Source of the DNA: Hymenobacter sp. YIM 151500-1
GTDB taxonomy: Bacteria; Bacteroidota; Bacteroidia; Cytophagales; Hymenobacteraceae
Length of the DNA stretch: 64,000 nt
Assembly (NCBI RefSeq): GCF_025979885.1
Contig: NZ_CP110139.1
Coordinates: 3,802,001 to 3,866,000, forward strand
Reading direction: 5' to 3'
Shown here one piece after another: positions 8,728 through 17,459 of the stretch (position 1 is the stretch's first letter; the number at the start of each line of letters is the position of its first letter). Both the position numbers and the translations under genes were made by a program. The notes beneath the pieces are model-generated. The model searched no databases, had not been told where the DNA came from, and was given only the letters and a program-made list of their open reading frames with translations.

Positions 8728-9345
8728 CCACGCCACCCACACAAACACCGGCGCCGCCAGCACATCATACGTGTAGTGCGCGTGCTGCACCAGCACCAGC
8801 AGCCCCACGGCCGCTGTGCCCGCCAGCAGCGTCCAGCGGCGCCAGCCCGGCGGCACGGCCAGGGCCAGCAGCAGCAGCGTGGCAGTGTGACCCGAGAAGA
8901 ACAGGTCTTTGGTAATGGGGGCAGGGGAGGCGTAGAAGAACGTGTCCACCAGCGGGTCGCGGAGCAGGACCAGGCCCGGCGGCGGCTCCAGGGGCAGCAG
9001 GGCCAGGGTAGCGCAGCGCAGCAGGTGCAGCAGCAGGTAGCCCCACAACGCCCGCAGCAGCCGCCAGGGCCGGGGCAACAGCGTGGCTACTCCCAGGCTG
9101 ATTCCCAGGTAGATAACCGCAAACGCTGTCGCCGACACATCATAGGCCGGCAGGTAAGCCAGCAATGGGTCGGGCAGCACGTAGCCGGGGCGGACCTGCA
9201 CCCAGGCGAAAAACCGCGGCAGCAGCGCCGCCAGCAGCCCCAGCAGCCCCAGCACCGTTGCCAGCTGCATCCGGAACGCGGGCTGCTGCCACGCCTGGGG
9301 CCACGTTGCGGGAGGGGTAGGAGAGGGGTTGGGGAAAGAAGCCAC
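8683..9345 (-). CDS. PAP2 / sphingomyelin-synthase-like membrane protein
   Basis: About 220 residues from GTG 9345; ATG 9270 is an alternative. The GTG is preferred because WPQAWQQPAFR, just before Met, looks homologous, and because a -7 box lies at 9379-9386, ruling out starts further up. Five or six hydrophobic helices. The active-site pattern is that of the PAP2_C/sphingomyelin-synthase group: DLFFSGHTATLLLL (SGHT) and HAHYTYDVL (His...Asp). Such enzymes move or remove lipid head groups; in a sphingolipid-making bacterium a ceramide substrate is possible but unproven. The last ~14 residues (LTPRPPLPWRG-like) come from the palindrome and are not family sequence. Confidence 0.75.
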   Translation of the reverse strand: MASFPNPSPTPPATWPQAWQQPAFRMQLATVLGLLGLLAALLPRFFAWVQVRPGYVLPDPLLAYLPAYDVSATAFAVIYLGISLGVATLLPRPWRLLRALWGYLLLHLLRCATLALLPLEPPPGLVLLRDPLVDTFFYASPAPITKDLFFSGHTATLLLLALAVPPGWRRWTLLAGTAAVGLLVLVQHAHYTYDVLAAPVFVWVAWSLTPRPPLPWRGGA

Positions 9346-9378
9346 GAGAACAGCAGAAGCGGCCGGCACCGGCCTTCG

Positions 9379-9386
9379 CAAAAGTA
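9379..9386 (-). promoter_or_regulatory. -7 box TACTTTTG for PAP2 gene
   Basis: On the reverse strand this is a perfect TAnnTTTG match. No clear TTG lies at -33. It places the transcript start near 9372, which sets an upper limit on the PAP2 start codon. Confidence 0.5.
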
Positions 9387-9470
9387 GTGGCGCGGGCCGG
9401 GTTGCAGCGTTGTGCGGCGGGCGTCGTACCTTTTCGGCTTCTTCCCTTGCATTCATCCTCGCCTCCTTTT

Positions 9471-10781
9471 ATGAAGTTTTTCTCCACTGCCACGCTGCTG
9501 CTGGCCACCGGAGCCGCCGCCCCCGCGGTAGCCCAGACCAGCGCCGCCCTCACCGACCAGATTGCCCGGCTTTCGGCCCAGCAGGAAGCCAAAGTCATTG
9601 CCTGGCGCCGCGACATCCACCAGCACCCGGAGCTGGGCAACCAGGAAACCCGCACCGCCGCCCTGGTGGCCGAGCACCTGCGCAAGCTGGGCCTGGAAGT
9701 GCAAACCGGCGTGGCCCGCACCGGCGTGGTGGCGCTGCTGAAGGGCGGTAAGCCCGGCCCCGTAGTAGCCCTGCGCGCCGATATGGACGCCCTGCCCGTC
9801 ACTGAAAACAACAACCTGCCCTTCGCCTCCAAAGCCACCACCACCTACAACGGCCAGCCGGTGGGCGTGATGCACGCCTGCGGCCACGACACCCACGTGG
9901 CCATGCTGCTGGGCGCCGCCGAAGTGCTCAGCCAGCTGAAAAAAGACCTGCCCGGCACCGTGAAGTTTATCTTCCAGCCCGCCGAAGAAGGCTCCCTGCC
10001 CGGCGAGGAAGGCGGCGCCCGCCTCATGGTGAAGCAGGGCGTGCTGCAAAATCCCAAGGTCGATGCCATTTTCGGCGTCCACATCCAGGCCCAGACCGAA
10101 GTAGGCAAGGTGTCGTACCGGCCCGAAGGCGAAATGGCCTCGTCCGACGTGTTCAACATCAAAGTGAAGGGCAAGTCGGCGCACGGGGCCTACCCGTGGC
10201 TGGCCGTGGACCCCGTAGTGACGGCCGCGCAGATCATCATGGGCCTGCAAACCATTGTGAGCCGCCAGGCCGAACTGACTGAAGACGCCGCCGTGCTGAC
10301 CGTGGGCATGGTGCACGGCGGGGTGCGCAACAACATTATCCCCGAGCAAGTGGAGCTGACCGGCACCATCCGCTGCCTCAACAAAGAAATGCAGCAGAAA
10401 ATCTGGGCCGCCGTGCGCCGCACCGCCAAGGGCATTGCCGAAAGCGCCGGCGCCACTGCCGAAGTCAGCATCGAAAACTACGCCCCCATCACCTACAACG
10501 ACCCGCGCCTAACCGAGCAGATGCTGCCCAGCCTGCGCCGCGCCGCCGGCCCCAGTAATGTCGTCCTCCAAAAAGCCGTGACCGGCGCCGAGGATTTTGC
10601 CTTCTACCAGGAAAAAGTGCCCGGCGTGTTCGTGTTCGTGGGCGGCATGCCCAAAGGCAAGAACCCCGCCGACACCGCCCCCCACCACACCCCCGGCTTC
10701 TTCATCGACGAAAGCGGCCTGACGCTAGGCGTCAAAACCCTCACCACCCTGGCCGTGGATTATTTGAATGGGAAGAAGTAG
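9471..10781 (+). CDS. Secreted M20 amidohydrolase (hippurate/IAA-amino-acid hydrolase type)
   Basis: 436 residues from ATG 9471, which starts a signal peptide (MKFFSTATLLLATGAAAPAVAQ); upstream in-frame codons are ignored. Zinc peptidase M20D fold: RRDIHQHPELGNQE at the front, metal ligands in HACGHDTHVAM and QPAEEG, a lid/dimer domain with KGKSAHGAYPW, and a last ligand region TGAEDFAFYQEKVPG plus HHTPGFF. Family members cut the amide bond of N-acyl amino acids. The signal peptide puts this one in the periplasm or outside, so it probably scavenges acylated amino acids or peptides. Only 15 bases would separate it from the longest PAP2 frame, another reason to shorten that gene. Confidence 0.92.
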   Translation: MKFFSTATLLLATGAAAPAVAQTSAALTDQIARLSAQQEAKVIAWRRDIHQHPELGNQETRTAALVAEHLRKLGLEVQTGVARTGVVALLKGGKPGPVVALRADMDALPVTENNNLPFASKATTTYNGQPVGVMHACGHDTHVAMLLGAAEVLSQLKKDLPGTVKFIFQPAEEGSLPGEEGGARLMVKQGVLQNPKVDAIFGVHIQAQTEVGKVSYRPEGEMASSDVFNIKVKGKSAHGAYPWLAVDPVVTAAQIIMGLQTIVSRQAELTEDAAVLTVGMVHGGVRNNIIPEQVELTGTIRCLNKEMQQKIWAAVRRTAKGIAESAGATAEVSIENYAPITYNDPRLTEQMLPSLRRAAGPSNVVLQKAVTGAEDFAFYQEKVPGVFVFVGGMPKGKNPADTAPHHTPGFFIDESGLTLGVKTLTTLAVDYLNGKK

Positions 10782-10784
10782 TGA

Positions 10785-10960
10785 GAGGGTGACAGGTGAC
10801 AGGGAGGGACGTCATGCTGAGCTTGCCGAAGCATCTCTACCACTTCGTTGCAGTGCTATCCAGACAAAGCGGTAGAGATGCTTGCCTCCGGCGACCTTCG
10901 GTTCGACTGCGGCTCCGCCTCTGCTCAGCATGACGTTCCTCCCTGTCACCTGTCACCCTC
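10785..10960. repeat. Long nested inverted repeat
   Basis: The outer arms are ~37 bases (10785-10822 and 10923-10960), built from GAGGGTGACAGGTGACAGGG and GACGTCATGCTGAGC with their complements. The inner arms AAGCATCTCTACC (10829-10841) and GGTAGAGATGCTT (10871-10883) match modules at 7150 and 15910. It lies between two same-strand genes, so a hairpin of this size would probably separate their transcripts. It contains no gene. Confidence 0.8.
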
Positions 10961-11007
10961 TTACCTCCACTCAGCGAAATCAAGAAAATCTGCACAATCT
11001 GCGCTTC

Positions 11008-11886
11008 ATGAATATAGCCCTCGTAACCTGTGAAAGCCTGGCCCAGTACGCGGCTCCGAATGTTGATGACGAAGACAGCCTGCTCACGCGCTACCTGCGG
11101 GAGCAGGGCCACCACGTGGAGACGCGCGTGTGGAGCAACCCGGCCGTAGATTGGCACCGCTACGACGCCGTGGTGCTGAAGTCGCCCTGGGACTATTTCG
11201 ACCGGGTAGCGGAGTTCTACGCCTGGCTCGACCGACTGGAAGCGGAGGGCGTGGCCCTGCTCAACCCCACGGCCGTAGTGCGCTGGAACGCCGATAAAAA
11301 ATACCTGCTCGAAATGGAAAAGGCCGGCGTGCGCATTGTGCCCACACACTGGCTGGAGCGCGGCCGGCCCGTGGAGGTGCAGGAGCTATTCGCTGGGCTG
11401 GGCCACGATGAGCTGGTGGTGAAGCCGGCCGTGAGCGGCGGGGCCAAAAACACCTTTGTCCTCACCCGCCACGAAACTGCCATCCGCCAGCCCCAGCTCG
11501 CGGAGTTGCTCCAGCACGAGGACTTTCTGGTGCAGCCTTTCCAGCCCCAAATTCAGGAAGAAGGCGAATGGTCGTTGGTGTACCTGGGCGGCGAGTTCAG
11601 CCATTGCGTGCTGAAAACGCCGAAATCGGGTGACTTTCGGGTGCAACACTACCTGGGCGGCGGCATCGAGCCGCGCGAAGCCCCCGCCCACCTGCGCCAG
11701 GCCGCCGACGCCATCGTGCAGCAGTTTGCCCCCGGCTGCCTCTACGCCCGCGTCGACGGCCTCGACCAGGACGGCGAGCTGCTGCTCATGGAGTTGGAGC
11801 TGATTGAGCCGTTTTTGTACCTGGCGTCTTCGGAAGGAGCATTGGCGCGGTATGAGCAGGCCTTGCGGAAGATGGTGAAGGAGTAG
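11008..11886 (+). CDS. ATP-grasp domain protein (RimK/glutathione-synthetase-like)
   Basis: 292 residues from ATG 11008 (MNIALVTCESL); longer in-frame starts run into the inverted repeat. The N-terminal pre-ATP-grasp part has NVDDEDSLLTRYLREQG and VVLKSPWDYF. The ATP-grasp core has WNADKKYLLEMEKAGV, LVVKPAVSGGAKNTF (nucleotide Lys), VQPFQP and the metal-binding MELELIEPFLYL. Proteins of this look (sometimes named DcsG-like after the cycloserine pathway) join a carboxylate to an amine or thiol using ATP. No pathway partner is adjacent, so substrate and product are unknown. The TAG stop is 13 bases before palindrome copy C. Confidence 0.85.
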   Translation: MNIALVTCESLAQYAAPNVDDEDSLLTRYLREQGHHVETRVWSNPAVDWHRYDAVVLKSPWDYFDRVAEFYAWLDRLEAEGVALLNPTAVVRWNADKKYLLEMEKAGVRIVPTHWLERGRPVEVQELFAGLGHDELVVKPAVSGGAKNTFVLTRHETAIRQPQLAELLQHEDFLVQPFQPQIQEEGEWSLVYLGGEFSHCVLKTPKSGDFRVQHYLGGGIEPREAPAHLRQAADAIVQQFAPGCLYARVDGLDQDGELLLMELELIEPFLYLASSEGALARYEQALRKMVKE

Positions 11887-11899
11887 TTGCTTACTGTGG

Positions 11900-12285
11900 C
11901 CTCACCCCCCGGCCCCCTCTCCCGTGGAGAGGGGGAGCCAGACGACAATCGTTCTGCGCCGCCCCTTCGGCTCCCGCCTCCGGAACGGCTACCGATAAGA
12001 ACGGCAACGAACATCACGGCCGCCTAGCGGCCCAGAGGTTTGTAGAGGGATGGGAAAGAACAGCATAGCGCCGCGTAGCGGTGCAAGAGGCACCCGAACG
12101 TTTCTTGCACCGCTACGCGGCGCTACTTCTTTATAACGTGTTGTTTCTACGACCCTTCGGCCGCTAGGCGGCCACTGTGCTACTACAGCTTGGTAGCCGT
12201 TCCGGAGGCGCCAGCCGAAGGGGCGGCGCAGAACGTCTGTCGTCTGGCTCCCCCTCTCCGCGGGAGAGGGGGCCGGGGGGTGAGG
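11900..12285. repeat. Nested palindromic intergenic repeat, copy C
   Basis: The third full copy, between the converging ATP-grasp and SDR genes. The outer arms start CCTCACCCCCCGGCC and end GGGGGGTGAGG. Middle GGCCGCCTAGCGGCC-like elements and a central hairpin 12065-12126 (TAGCGCCGCGTAGCGGTGCA and complement) are present. The right arm of C matches the left arms of A and B almost base for base. It directly abuts the TAG of the reverse-strand SDR gene. Confidence 0.9.
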
Positions 12286-13077
12286 CTAAAACCCATTCAC
12301 CGAAAAGCCTCCGTCCACACTCAGCGTCTGGCCGGTGATGTAGCCGGCGGCGGGCAGGCACAGAAACGCTACAGCCGCCGCCACCTCTTCCGGCTCCCCG
12401 ATGCGCTGCATGGGCGTGCGGCTGAGCACCTGCGCCAGGTACTCCGGATTGCCCAGCACGCCGGCCGCCAGCGGGGTGCGGATATACCACGGCGCTACGC
12501 AGTTAACCCGAATACTGGCTGGGGCCCACTCCACGGCGAGGTTGCGGGTGAGCTGCACCAGGGCTGCTTTGGTCATGCCGTAGACGGCGCCGGTGCGCAA
12601 GTGGGTAAGGCCCGCCACCGAAGAAATATTAACGATGCTGCCCCCACCGGATGCTGCCAGCAGCGGGTAAGCGCCCCGGCTTAGCTCAAACGCCGAATCA
12701 AGGTTGGTGGCCAGAATGTGGCGGTATTCTTCCTCGGAATACGCGGTGGTGGGCTTGCGGATGTTGGTGCCTACGTTGTTGACGAGGATGTGCAGCTGGG
12801 GCCACCGCTCAGCTACGGCCGCCAGCAGGGCCGCCCGTCCCGCCGCGGTGCTTACGTCGGCCGGCAGAGGGTGAGCCGATAGGCCCTGGGATTGCCAGGC
12901 GGCTACGCGCTGCTCCAGGTCGGGGGTGGTGCGGGCCACGGCCACTACCGTGGCGCCCAGGCGCAGCAGTTCCTCGGCTACGGCCGCCCCAATGCCTTTG
13001 GAGGCACCCGTTACCAAGGCTACGCGCCCGGTTAGTTGCCAGCGCTCAGCCAAGCTTGAAGAAACAGGAAAGGGCAT
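12286..13077 (-). CDS. Short-chain dehydrogenase/reductase (tropinone-reductase type)
   Basis: 263 residues from ATG 13077 (MPFPVSSS); earlier in-frame Met is upstream of family similarity. [22 protein letters not shown] is the NAD(P) motif (cofactor Gly-rich loop), [10 protein letters not shown] replaces the usual NNAG, and the catalytic set is [22 protein letters not shown] (Ser, Tyr, Lys). The C-terminal [22 protein letters not shown] is the standard SDR end. The NNVGTN variant is typical of tropinone reductase-like SDRs; the substrate is unknown. Transcribed alone from an AT-rich promoter region. Confidence 0.9.
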   Translation of the reverse strand: MPFPVSSSLAERWQLTGRVALVTGASKGIGAAVAEELLRLGATVVAVARTTPDLEQRVAAWQSQGLSAHPLPADVSTAAGRAALLAAVAERWPQLHILVNNVGTNIRKPTTAYSEEEYRHILATNLDSAFELSRGAYPLLAASGGGSIVNISSVAGLTHLRTGAVYGMTKAALVQLTRNLAVEWAPASIRVNCVAPWYIRTPLAAGVLGNPEYLAQVLSRTPMQRIGEPEEVAAAVAFLCLPAAGYITGQTLSVDGGFSVNGF

Positions 13078-13147
13078 GGGTGTACTGTGATATGCGGAAT
13101 GTACAAAAGAGGCTGACGGCCTATTACGAAGCGAGTACGGCAATAAG

Positions 13148-13174
13148 CAAATTTATGCCACAACATCCTGACAA
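13148..13174 (-). promoter_or_regulatory. Candidate promoter for reverse-strand SDR
   Basis: On the reverse strand TTG (13172-13174) is followed after 16 bases by TAAATTTG (13148-13155), a perfect TAnnTTTG box. The gap 13078-13373 is markedly AT-rich for this genome and must also hold the promoter of the M4 protease gene, for which no clean -7 box was found. Confidence 0.5.
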
Positions 13175-13373
13175 GCAGTGCTTAACGAAGGTCTATCGTT
13201 TATTCGGGTTTGATGAAAAAATGCTAACAATTCGGATGTTTTATGATAAAATATATTGCTGTTGGGTTAAGAAATTAAAAACATTTTAATTTGCGCCGGC
13301 CAGCTGCTCAGCTGAGGTATCTAGCTGAGCTTCTTGGCTTCGTTCAATTCTTCCCTAACCTTCCTTTCCACGC

Positions 13374-15851
13374 ATGCTACACAAGTACTCTGCCGCCTGG
13401 CTTTTGCTGGGCGGACTGGCCGCTACGCACGTTTCCGCCCAGGATTTGTCGCGGGTGCAAACCCGAGACTTCAACGACAATGAGACGCCCTACCTGGTGC
13501 GGTTCCGCGGGGCCGGCGCAGCTTACAAGCTCAGCGAAGCCAGCCAGGTGCTGCGCGACCAGCTCAAGCTCACCACCGCCGACCAGCTGCGGCCGGCCCA
13601 AACTACCGCCGACCCGCTGGGCTACGTGCACGAGAAGTATCAGCAGTACTACAAAGGCATTCGGGTGGAGCACGCCAGCTACACCGCCCACGCCCGCCAA
13701 GGCGTGCTGGAAAGCATCAGCGGGCAGTTTGAGCGGGTGCAGAACCTGAACGTAACGCCGGCCCTGAGCACCGAAGCCGCCCTGAGCCGGGCCCTGGCCT
13801 TCGTGGGCGCCAAGCGCTACATGTGGCAGGACCCCGCCGCCGAAGCTGGCCTCCGGGCCCAGGAAAACAACCCCGCCGCCACCTACAAGCCCCAGGGCGA
13901 GCTAGTAATTGTGCGCAACCAGCGCACCAGCAACGCGCTGCTGGCCGGCAAGCCCACGCTGGCCTGGAAGTTCAACGTGTACGCCCAGGCGCCCGTGAGC
14001 CGGGCCTACATCTACGTGGATGCCCGCTCCGGCGAAGTAGTGCTGCAAGACCACATCATCAAGCACGCAGCGGCCACGGGCTCCTTTGCCACGGCCTACA
14101 GCGGCACCCAGTCGCTGGCCACCGACAGCTACAACGGCGGCTTCCGCCTGCGTGAGGCCACCCGCGGCCTGGGCATCGAAACCTACAACGCCAAGCAGGG
14201 CAGCAGCTACACGGCTTCCGTCGACTTCACCGACGCCGACAACAACTGGACGGCCGCGGAAGTCAACAACGCCAGCTTTGACAACGTGGCCGGCGACGCC
14301 CACTTCGGCGCCCAGTGCACCTACGACTACTGGAAGAACGTGCACGCCCGCAATTCCTTCGACAATGCCGGGGCTAAAATCAAGAGCTACGTGCACTTCG
14401 ACGACACGCCCGGCGACGGTGTGGGCTACGAAAATGCCTTCTGGAATGGCTCGGTGATGACCTACGGCGACGGCGCCACCACCTTCAAGCCCCTGACGGC
14501 CATGGACGTGTGCGCCCACGAAATCGGGCACGCCATCTGCGAAAAAACCGCCAACCTGACCTACCAGAACGAGTCGGGCGCCATGAACGAGGGCTTCTCC
14601 GACATCTGGGGCGCCTGCGTGGAAGCCTACAGCATTGCCCGGTTCAGCCTCACGGGTAAGTCGCCGTGGCTGATTGGGGAGGAAATCAGAAAAAGTGGCG
14701 GCGCCCTGCGCTCCATGAGCAACCCCAACCAGTTTGGCCAGCCCGACACCTACAAAGGCACCAACTGGAAGCCCACGACCACCACGCCCACCCGCGCCAA
14801 CGACTACGGCGGGGTGCACACCAACTCGGGCGTGCTCAACTTCTGGTTCTACCTGCTCAGCCAGGGCGGCTCCGGCACCAACGACATCGGCAATGCTTAC
14901 TCAGTGGCCGGCATCGGCATTGACGCCGCCGCTAAAATTGCCTACCGCACCGAAAGCGTGTACCTGACGGCTTCTTCCACCTTCGCCAACGCCCGCGCCG
15001 GCGCTATTTCGGCGGCCACCGACCTGTACGGCGCCGGCTCCAGCCAGGTAACGGCCGTAACCAATGCCTGGTACGCCGTAGGCGTGGGGGCAGCAGCTGG
15101 TGGTGGGGGTACCACACCCACGCCAGCTACCTACTGTGCCTCCAAGGGCAACAACGTGGCCTACGAGTGGATTGACTACGTGAAGCTGGGCACCATCAGC
15201 CGCACCTCGGGCGCCGACGCCGGCTACTACAACGGCACGGCTACGTCTACGTCGGTAGCCGCTGGCTCGTCGCAGACCATCAGCTTCTCGGCCGGCTTCG
15301 CCTCCACGGCCTACACCGAGTACTGGAAGGTATACATCGACTACAACCAGGACGGCGACTTTACTGACTCCGGCGAAACGGTGGTGTCGGGCTCGTCGTC
15401 CAGCTCCGGCACGCTGTCGGCCACCTTCACGGTGCCCAGCACGGCCAAGAGCGGCGCCACCCGCCTGCGCGTGGTCATGAGCGACGCGTCGGCTACCACC
15501 AGCTGCAACGCCTACAGCTACGGCGAAACCGAAGACTACACGCTCACCATCACCGGCGGCACGCTCACGGCGCCAGTAGCCGGCATTACGTCGGGCTCGT
15601 CGTCGCTCAGCACGGAAGAAGTGAAATCCATAACGGTGTTCCCGAACCCGGCCGCCTCGGTGCTCAGCATTGCGCTGGGCAATAAGGCCGCCGTGCAGCA
15701 AGCCACCGTCACCGACCTGCGCGGCGCCACGGTGCGCGGTGCCCGGTTCGAGAACGGCCAGCTCTACGTAGGCGGCCTGGCCAAAGGCACCTATCTGCTC
15801 ACGGTCAGCGACGGGCAGAAAACCTTCCACGAGCGGTTCGTGAAAGAGTAG
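13374..15851 (+). CDS. Secreted M4 metalloprotease with GEVED and T9SS domains
   Basis: 825 residues. Signal peptide ending around VSAQ, then a thermolysin-type propeptide (FTP/PepSY, residues ~50-230). The M4 catalytic domain (~270-575) has HEIGH (His382, Glu383, His386), GAMNEGFSDIWG (third zinc ligand Glu) and DYGGVHTNSGVLNFWFY (transition-state His). A GEVED domain follows (~590-725: YIDYNQDGDF, YGETEDYTLTI). The C-terminal ~80 residues begin ITVFPNPAASVLSIALG and are a T9SS sorting domain. This is an extracellular, calcium-stabilised neutral protease exported as an inactive precursor. The first of nine T9SS cargo genes in the window; it stands apart from the later cluster. Confidence 0.94.
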   Translation: MLHKYSAAWLLLGGLAATHVSAQDLSRVQTRDFNDNETPYLVRFRGAGAAYKLSEASQVLRDQLKLTTADQLRPAQTTADPLGYVHEKYQQYYKGIRVEHASYTAHARQGVLESISGQFERVQNLNVTPALSTEAALSRALAFVGAKRYMWQDPAAEAGLRAQENNPAATYKPQGELVIVRNQRTSNALLAGKPTLAWKFNVYAQAPVSRAYIYVDARSGEVVLQDHIIKHAAATGSFATAYSGTQSLATDSYNGGFRLREATRGLGIETYNAKQGSSYTASVDFTDADNNWTAAEVNNASFDNVAGDAHFGAQCTYDYWKNVHARNSFDNAGAKIKSYVHFDDTPGDGVGYENAFWNGSVMTYGDGATTFKPLTAMDVCAHEIGHAICEKTANLTYQNESGAMNEGFSDIWGACVEAYSIARFSLTGKSPWLIGEEIRKSGGALRSMSNPNQFGQPDTYKGTNWKPTTTTPTRANDYGGVHTNSGVLNFWFYLLSQGGSGTNDIGNAYSVAGIGIDAAAKIAYRTESVYLTASSTFANARAGAISAATDLYGAGSSQVTAVTNAWYAVGVGAAAGGGGTTPTPATYCASKGNNVAYEWIDYVKLGTISRTSGADAGYYNGTATSTSVAAGSSQTISFSAGFASTAYTEYWKVYIDYNQDGDFTDSGETVVSGSSSSSGTLSATFTVPSTAKSGATRLRVVMSDASATTSCNAYSYGETEDYTLTITGGTLTAPVAGITSGSSSLSTEEVKSITVFPNPAASVLSIALGNKAAVQQATVTDLRGATVRGARFENGQLYVGGLAKGTYLLTVSDGQKTFHERFVKE

Positions 15852-15887
15852 CCTCGATGCTGAAGCAGTTCAGAAAATCACTAGGCC

Positions 15888-16014
15888 GTCATGCTGAGCC
15901 TGTCGAAGCATCTCTACCGCAGGCTAATTCTAATCAGTGAACAACAAAGCAGTAGAGATGCTTGCCTGCGGCGACCTTCGGTTCGGCTGCGCGGACGCCA
16001 GATGAAGCAGGACG
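15888..16014. repeat. Inverted repeat of the CATGCTGAGC / AAGCATCTCTAC family
   Basis: Contains GTCATGCTGAGCCTGTCGAA, AAGCATCTCTAC and its complement GTAGAGATGCTT, then GACGCCAGATGAAGCAGGAC. The same modules occur at 7121-7238 and 10810-10936. The outer arms are decayed in this copy. The surrounding gap (15852-16193) holds this repeat, the terminator at 16064 and GCGCAACCCTGCG fragments; no gene. Confidence 0.65.
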
Positions 16015-16063
16015 ATTCAGAGTGCTTCTAATGACTTCCCAGACAGCTTTACTTCTGGTTTTT

Positions 16064-16096
16064 AAAGAGGCCCGCCACTCCGGCGGGCCTCTTTTG
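16064..16096 (+). terminator. Rho-independent terminator
   Basis: Perfect stem AAAGAGGCCCGCC / GGCGGGCCTCTTTT with a 6-base loop and a T-run. It lies 210 bases after the M4 protease stop and upstream of the patatin gene, and should separate their transcripts. Confidence 0.85.
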
Positions 16097-16193
16097 TTGA
16101 TAGAAGCCGCGAACCTGCCCTGCGCAACCCTGCGTCTCACCCCACGCAACCCTGCGAGAAAGGAAAGTCTCCGTCTAAAAACTACTTCACGAA

Positions 16194-17306
16194 ATGAAAC
16201 GCTGCCTGCTGTTCCTGTTTCTGCTCTACTCGTCCCTCGCCTGGGGGCAGGCCCCGGCTCCGCGCTACCGCAACCTGGTAATGGAGGGCGGCGGCATCCG
16301 GGGCATAGCCTACGGCGGGGCGCTGCTGGAGCTGGAGCAGCGGGGCGTGCTGGCCGGCATTGAGCGGGTGGGCGGCACGTCGGCCGGAGCCATTCAGGCG
16401 GCGCTGCTGGCAGTGGGCTACTCGGCTCAGGAAATCATTGAGGTAGTGAACCGCACACCCGTGCAGCGCCTCAACGACGGCCGCTACCTCTTCGTTGGGG
16501 GTGGCACCCGCTTGCTGCGGCAGTACGGCTGGTACCGCGGCGACCAATTCACCCGCTACCTAAGCGAGCTGGTAGCCCGCAAAACCGGCAACCCCAATCT
16601 CACGCTCGGCCAGCTGCACCAGCTAGCCACTCAGGGCCGGGGCCGCGACCTGTACGTAACCGGCACCAACCTGACCACCCAGCGCGTCCAGGTCTTCAGC
16701 CACGAAACCCACCCCGACCTGCGCGTGGCCGATGCCGTGCGCATCAGCATGAGCATACCGCTCTACTTCCGGGCCGTGCTGCTCGACGAGCAAGGCCACG
16801 TCGTGCACAAGCCCGCCCCCGGCCAAGCGGTGCAGGTGCTGGTAGACGGCGGCCTGCTCGCCAACTACCCCATCGACCTGTTTGACCACCCCCGCTACCT
16901 GCTCGCTGGTGGGGGTGAACAGCTTGTAACAACTTCTGTTGTAACAAAAAGAGAGGGAATACGAAAAGATGTAACAAGCCCGCTGCCCTCGGCCTCTTCC
17001 GTCTTCAACCCCGAAACCCTAGGCCTGCGCCTGGACCGCGCCGAGCAGATTGCCCTGGACACGGCCCGCACGGGCCGGCAGGCGCTGGCTCCGTACCAGA
17101 TTCATGATTTCGGCTCTTACGTGGGCGCCCTCTACAACGTGGCCATCGAAAACCTGAACCCCGCCCGGCCCGAGGACTGGGCACGCACCATCAGTATCAG
17201 CACCTTGGGTTTCAACCCCCGAATCAAGCGCATCTCGGACGAGCAGAAGCAGCAGCTCCTCAGCAGCGGCCAGCAAGGCGTGCAAACGTTTTTTCGGGCG
17301 CAGTAA
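16194..17306 (+). CDS. Patatin-like phospholipase, exported
   Basis: 370 residues with a signal peptide (MKRCLLFLFLLYSSLAWGQ). Patatin Ser-Asp dyad hydrolase: oxyanion loop GGGIRGIAYGG (residues ~32-42), nucleophile elbow GGTSAG (Ser ~63) and catalytic Asp in LVDGGLLANYPIDLF (~217). Expected to release fatty acids from phospholipids or related esters, in the periplasm or at the surface. A strange low-GC stretch (16919-16979) adds about 20 residues after the DGG region (see findings). No POTRA/porin domain is attached, so it is not a type V secreted patatin. It follows a terminator and is probably a single transcript. Confidence 0.9.
   Translation: MKRCLLFLFLLYSSLAWGQAPAPRYRNLVMEGGGIRGIAYGGALLELEQRGVLAGIERVGGTSAGAIQAALLAVGYSAQEIIEVVNRTPVQRLNDGRYLFVGGGTRLLRQYGWYRGDQFTRYLSELVARKTGNPNLTLGQLHQLATQGRGRDLYVTGTNLTTQRVQVFSHETHPDLRVADAVRISMSIPLYFRAVLLDEQGHVVHKPAPGQAVQVLVDGGLLANYPIDLFDHPRYLLAGGGEQLVTTSVVTKREGIRKDVTSPLPSASSVFNPETLGLRLDRAEQIALDTARTGRQALAPYQIHDFGSYVGALYNVAIENLNPARPEDWARTISISTLGFNPRIKRISDEQKQQLLSSGQQGVQTFFRAQ
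16919..16979. repeat. Low-GC insertion with TGTAACAA direct repeats inside patatin gene
   Basis: Three copies of TGTAACAA (in 16924-16932, 16939-16947 and 16969-16978) lie in a ~60-base stretch much richer in A/T than the flanking coding sequence. The reading frame is kept. It encodes EQLVTTSVVTKREGIRKDVT. Confidence 0.6.
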
Positions 17307-17459
17307 GTGGAATGTGAAGAATGTGCGGAATGTGGATGAATGTGTTTAGGCAGGCGGCTCAACTAGTTGGTCAAAACTCGTATACTTGCAGTGTCCTGAC
17401 AGACAGCCGGTCTGCCAGCACAAACGGCGGCCAGAACTAAGGCCCTGACCGCCGCCATC

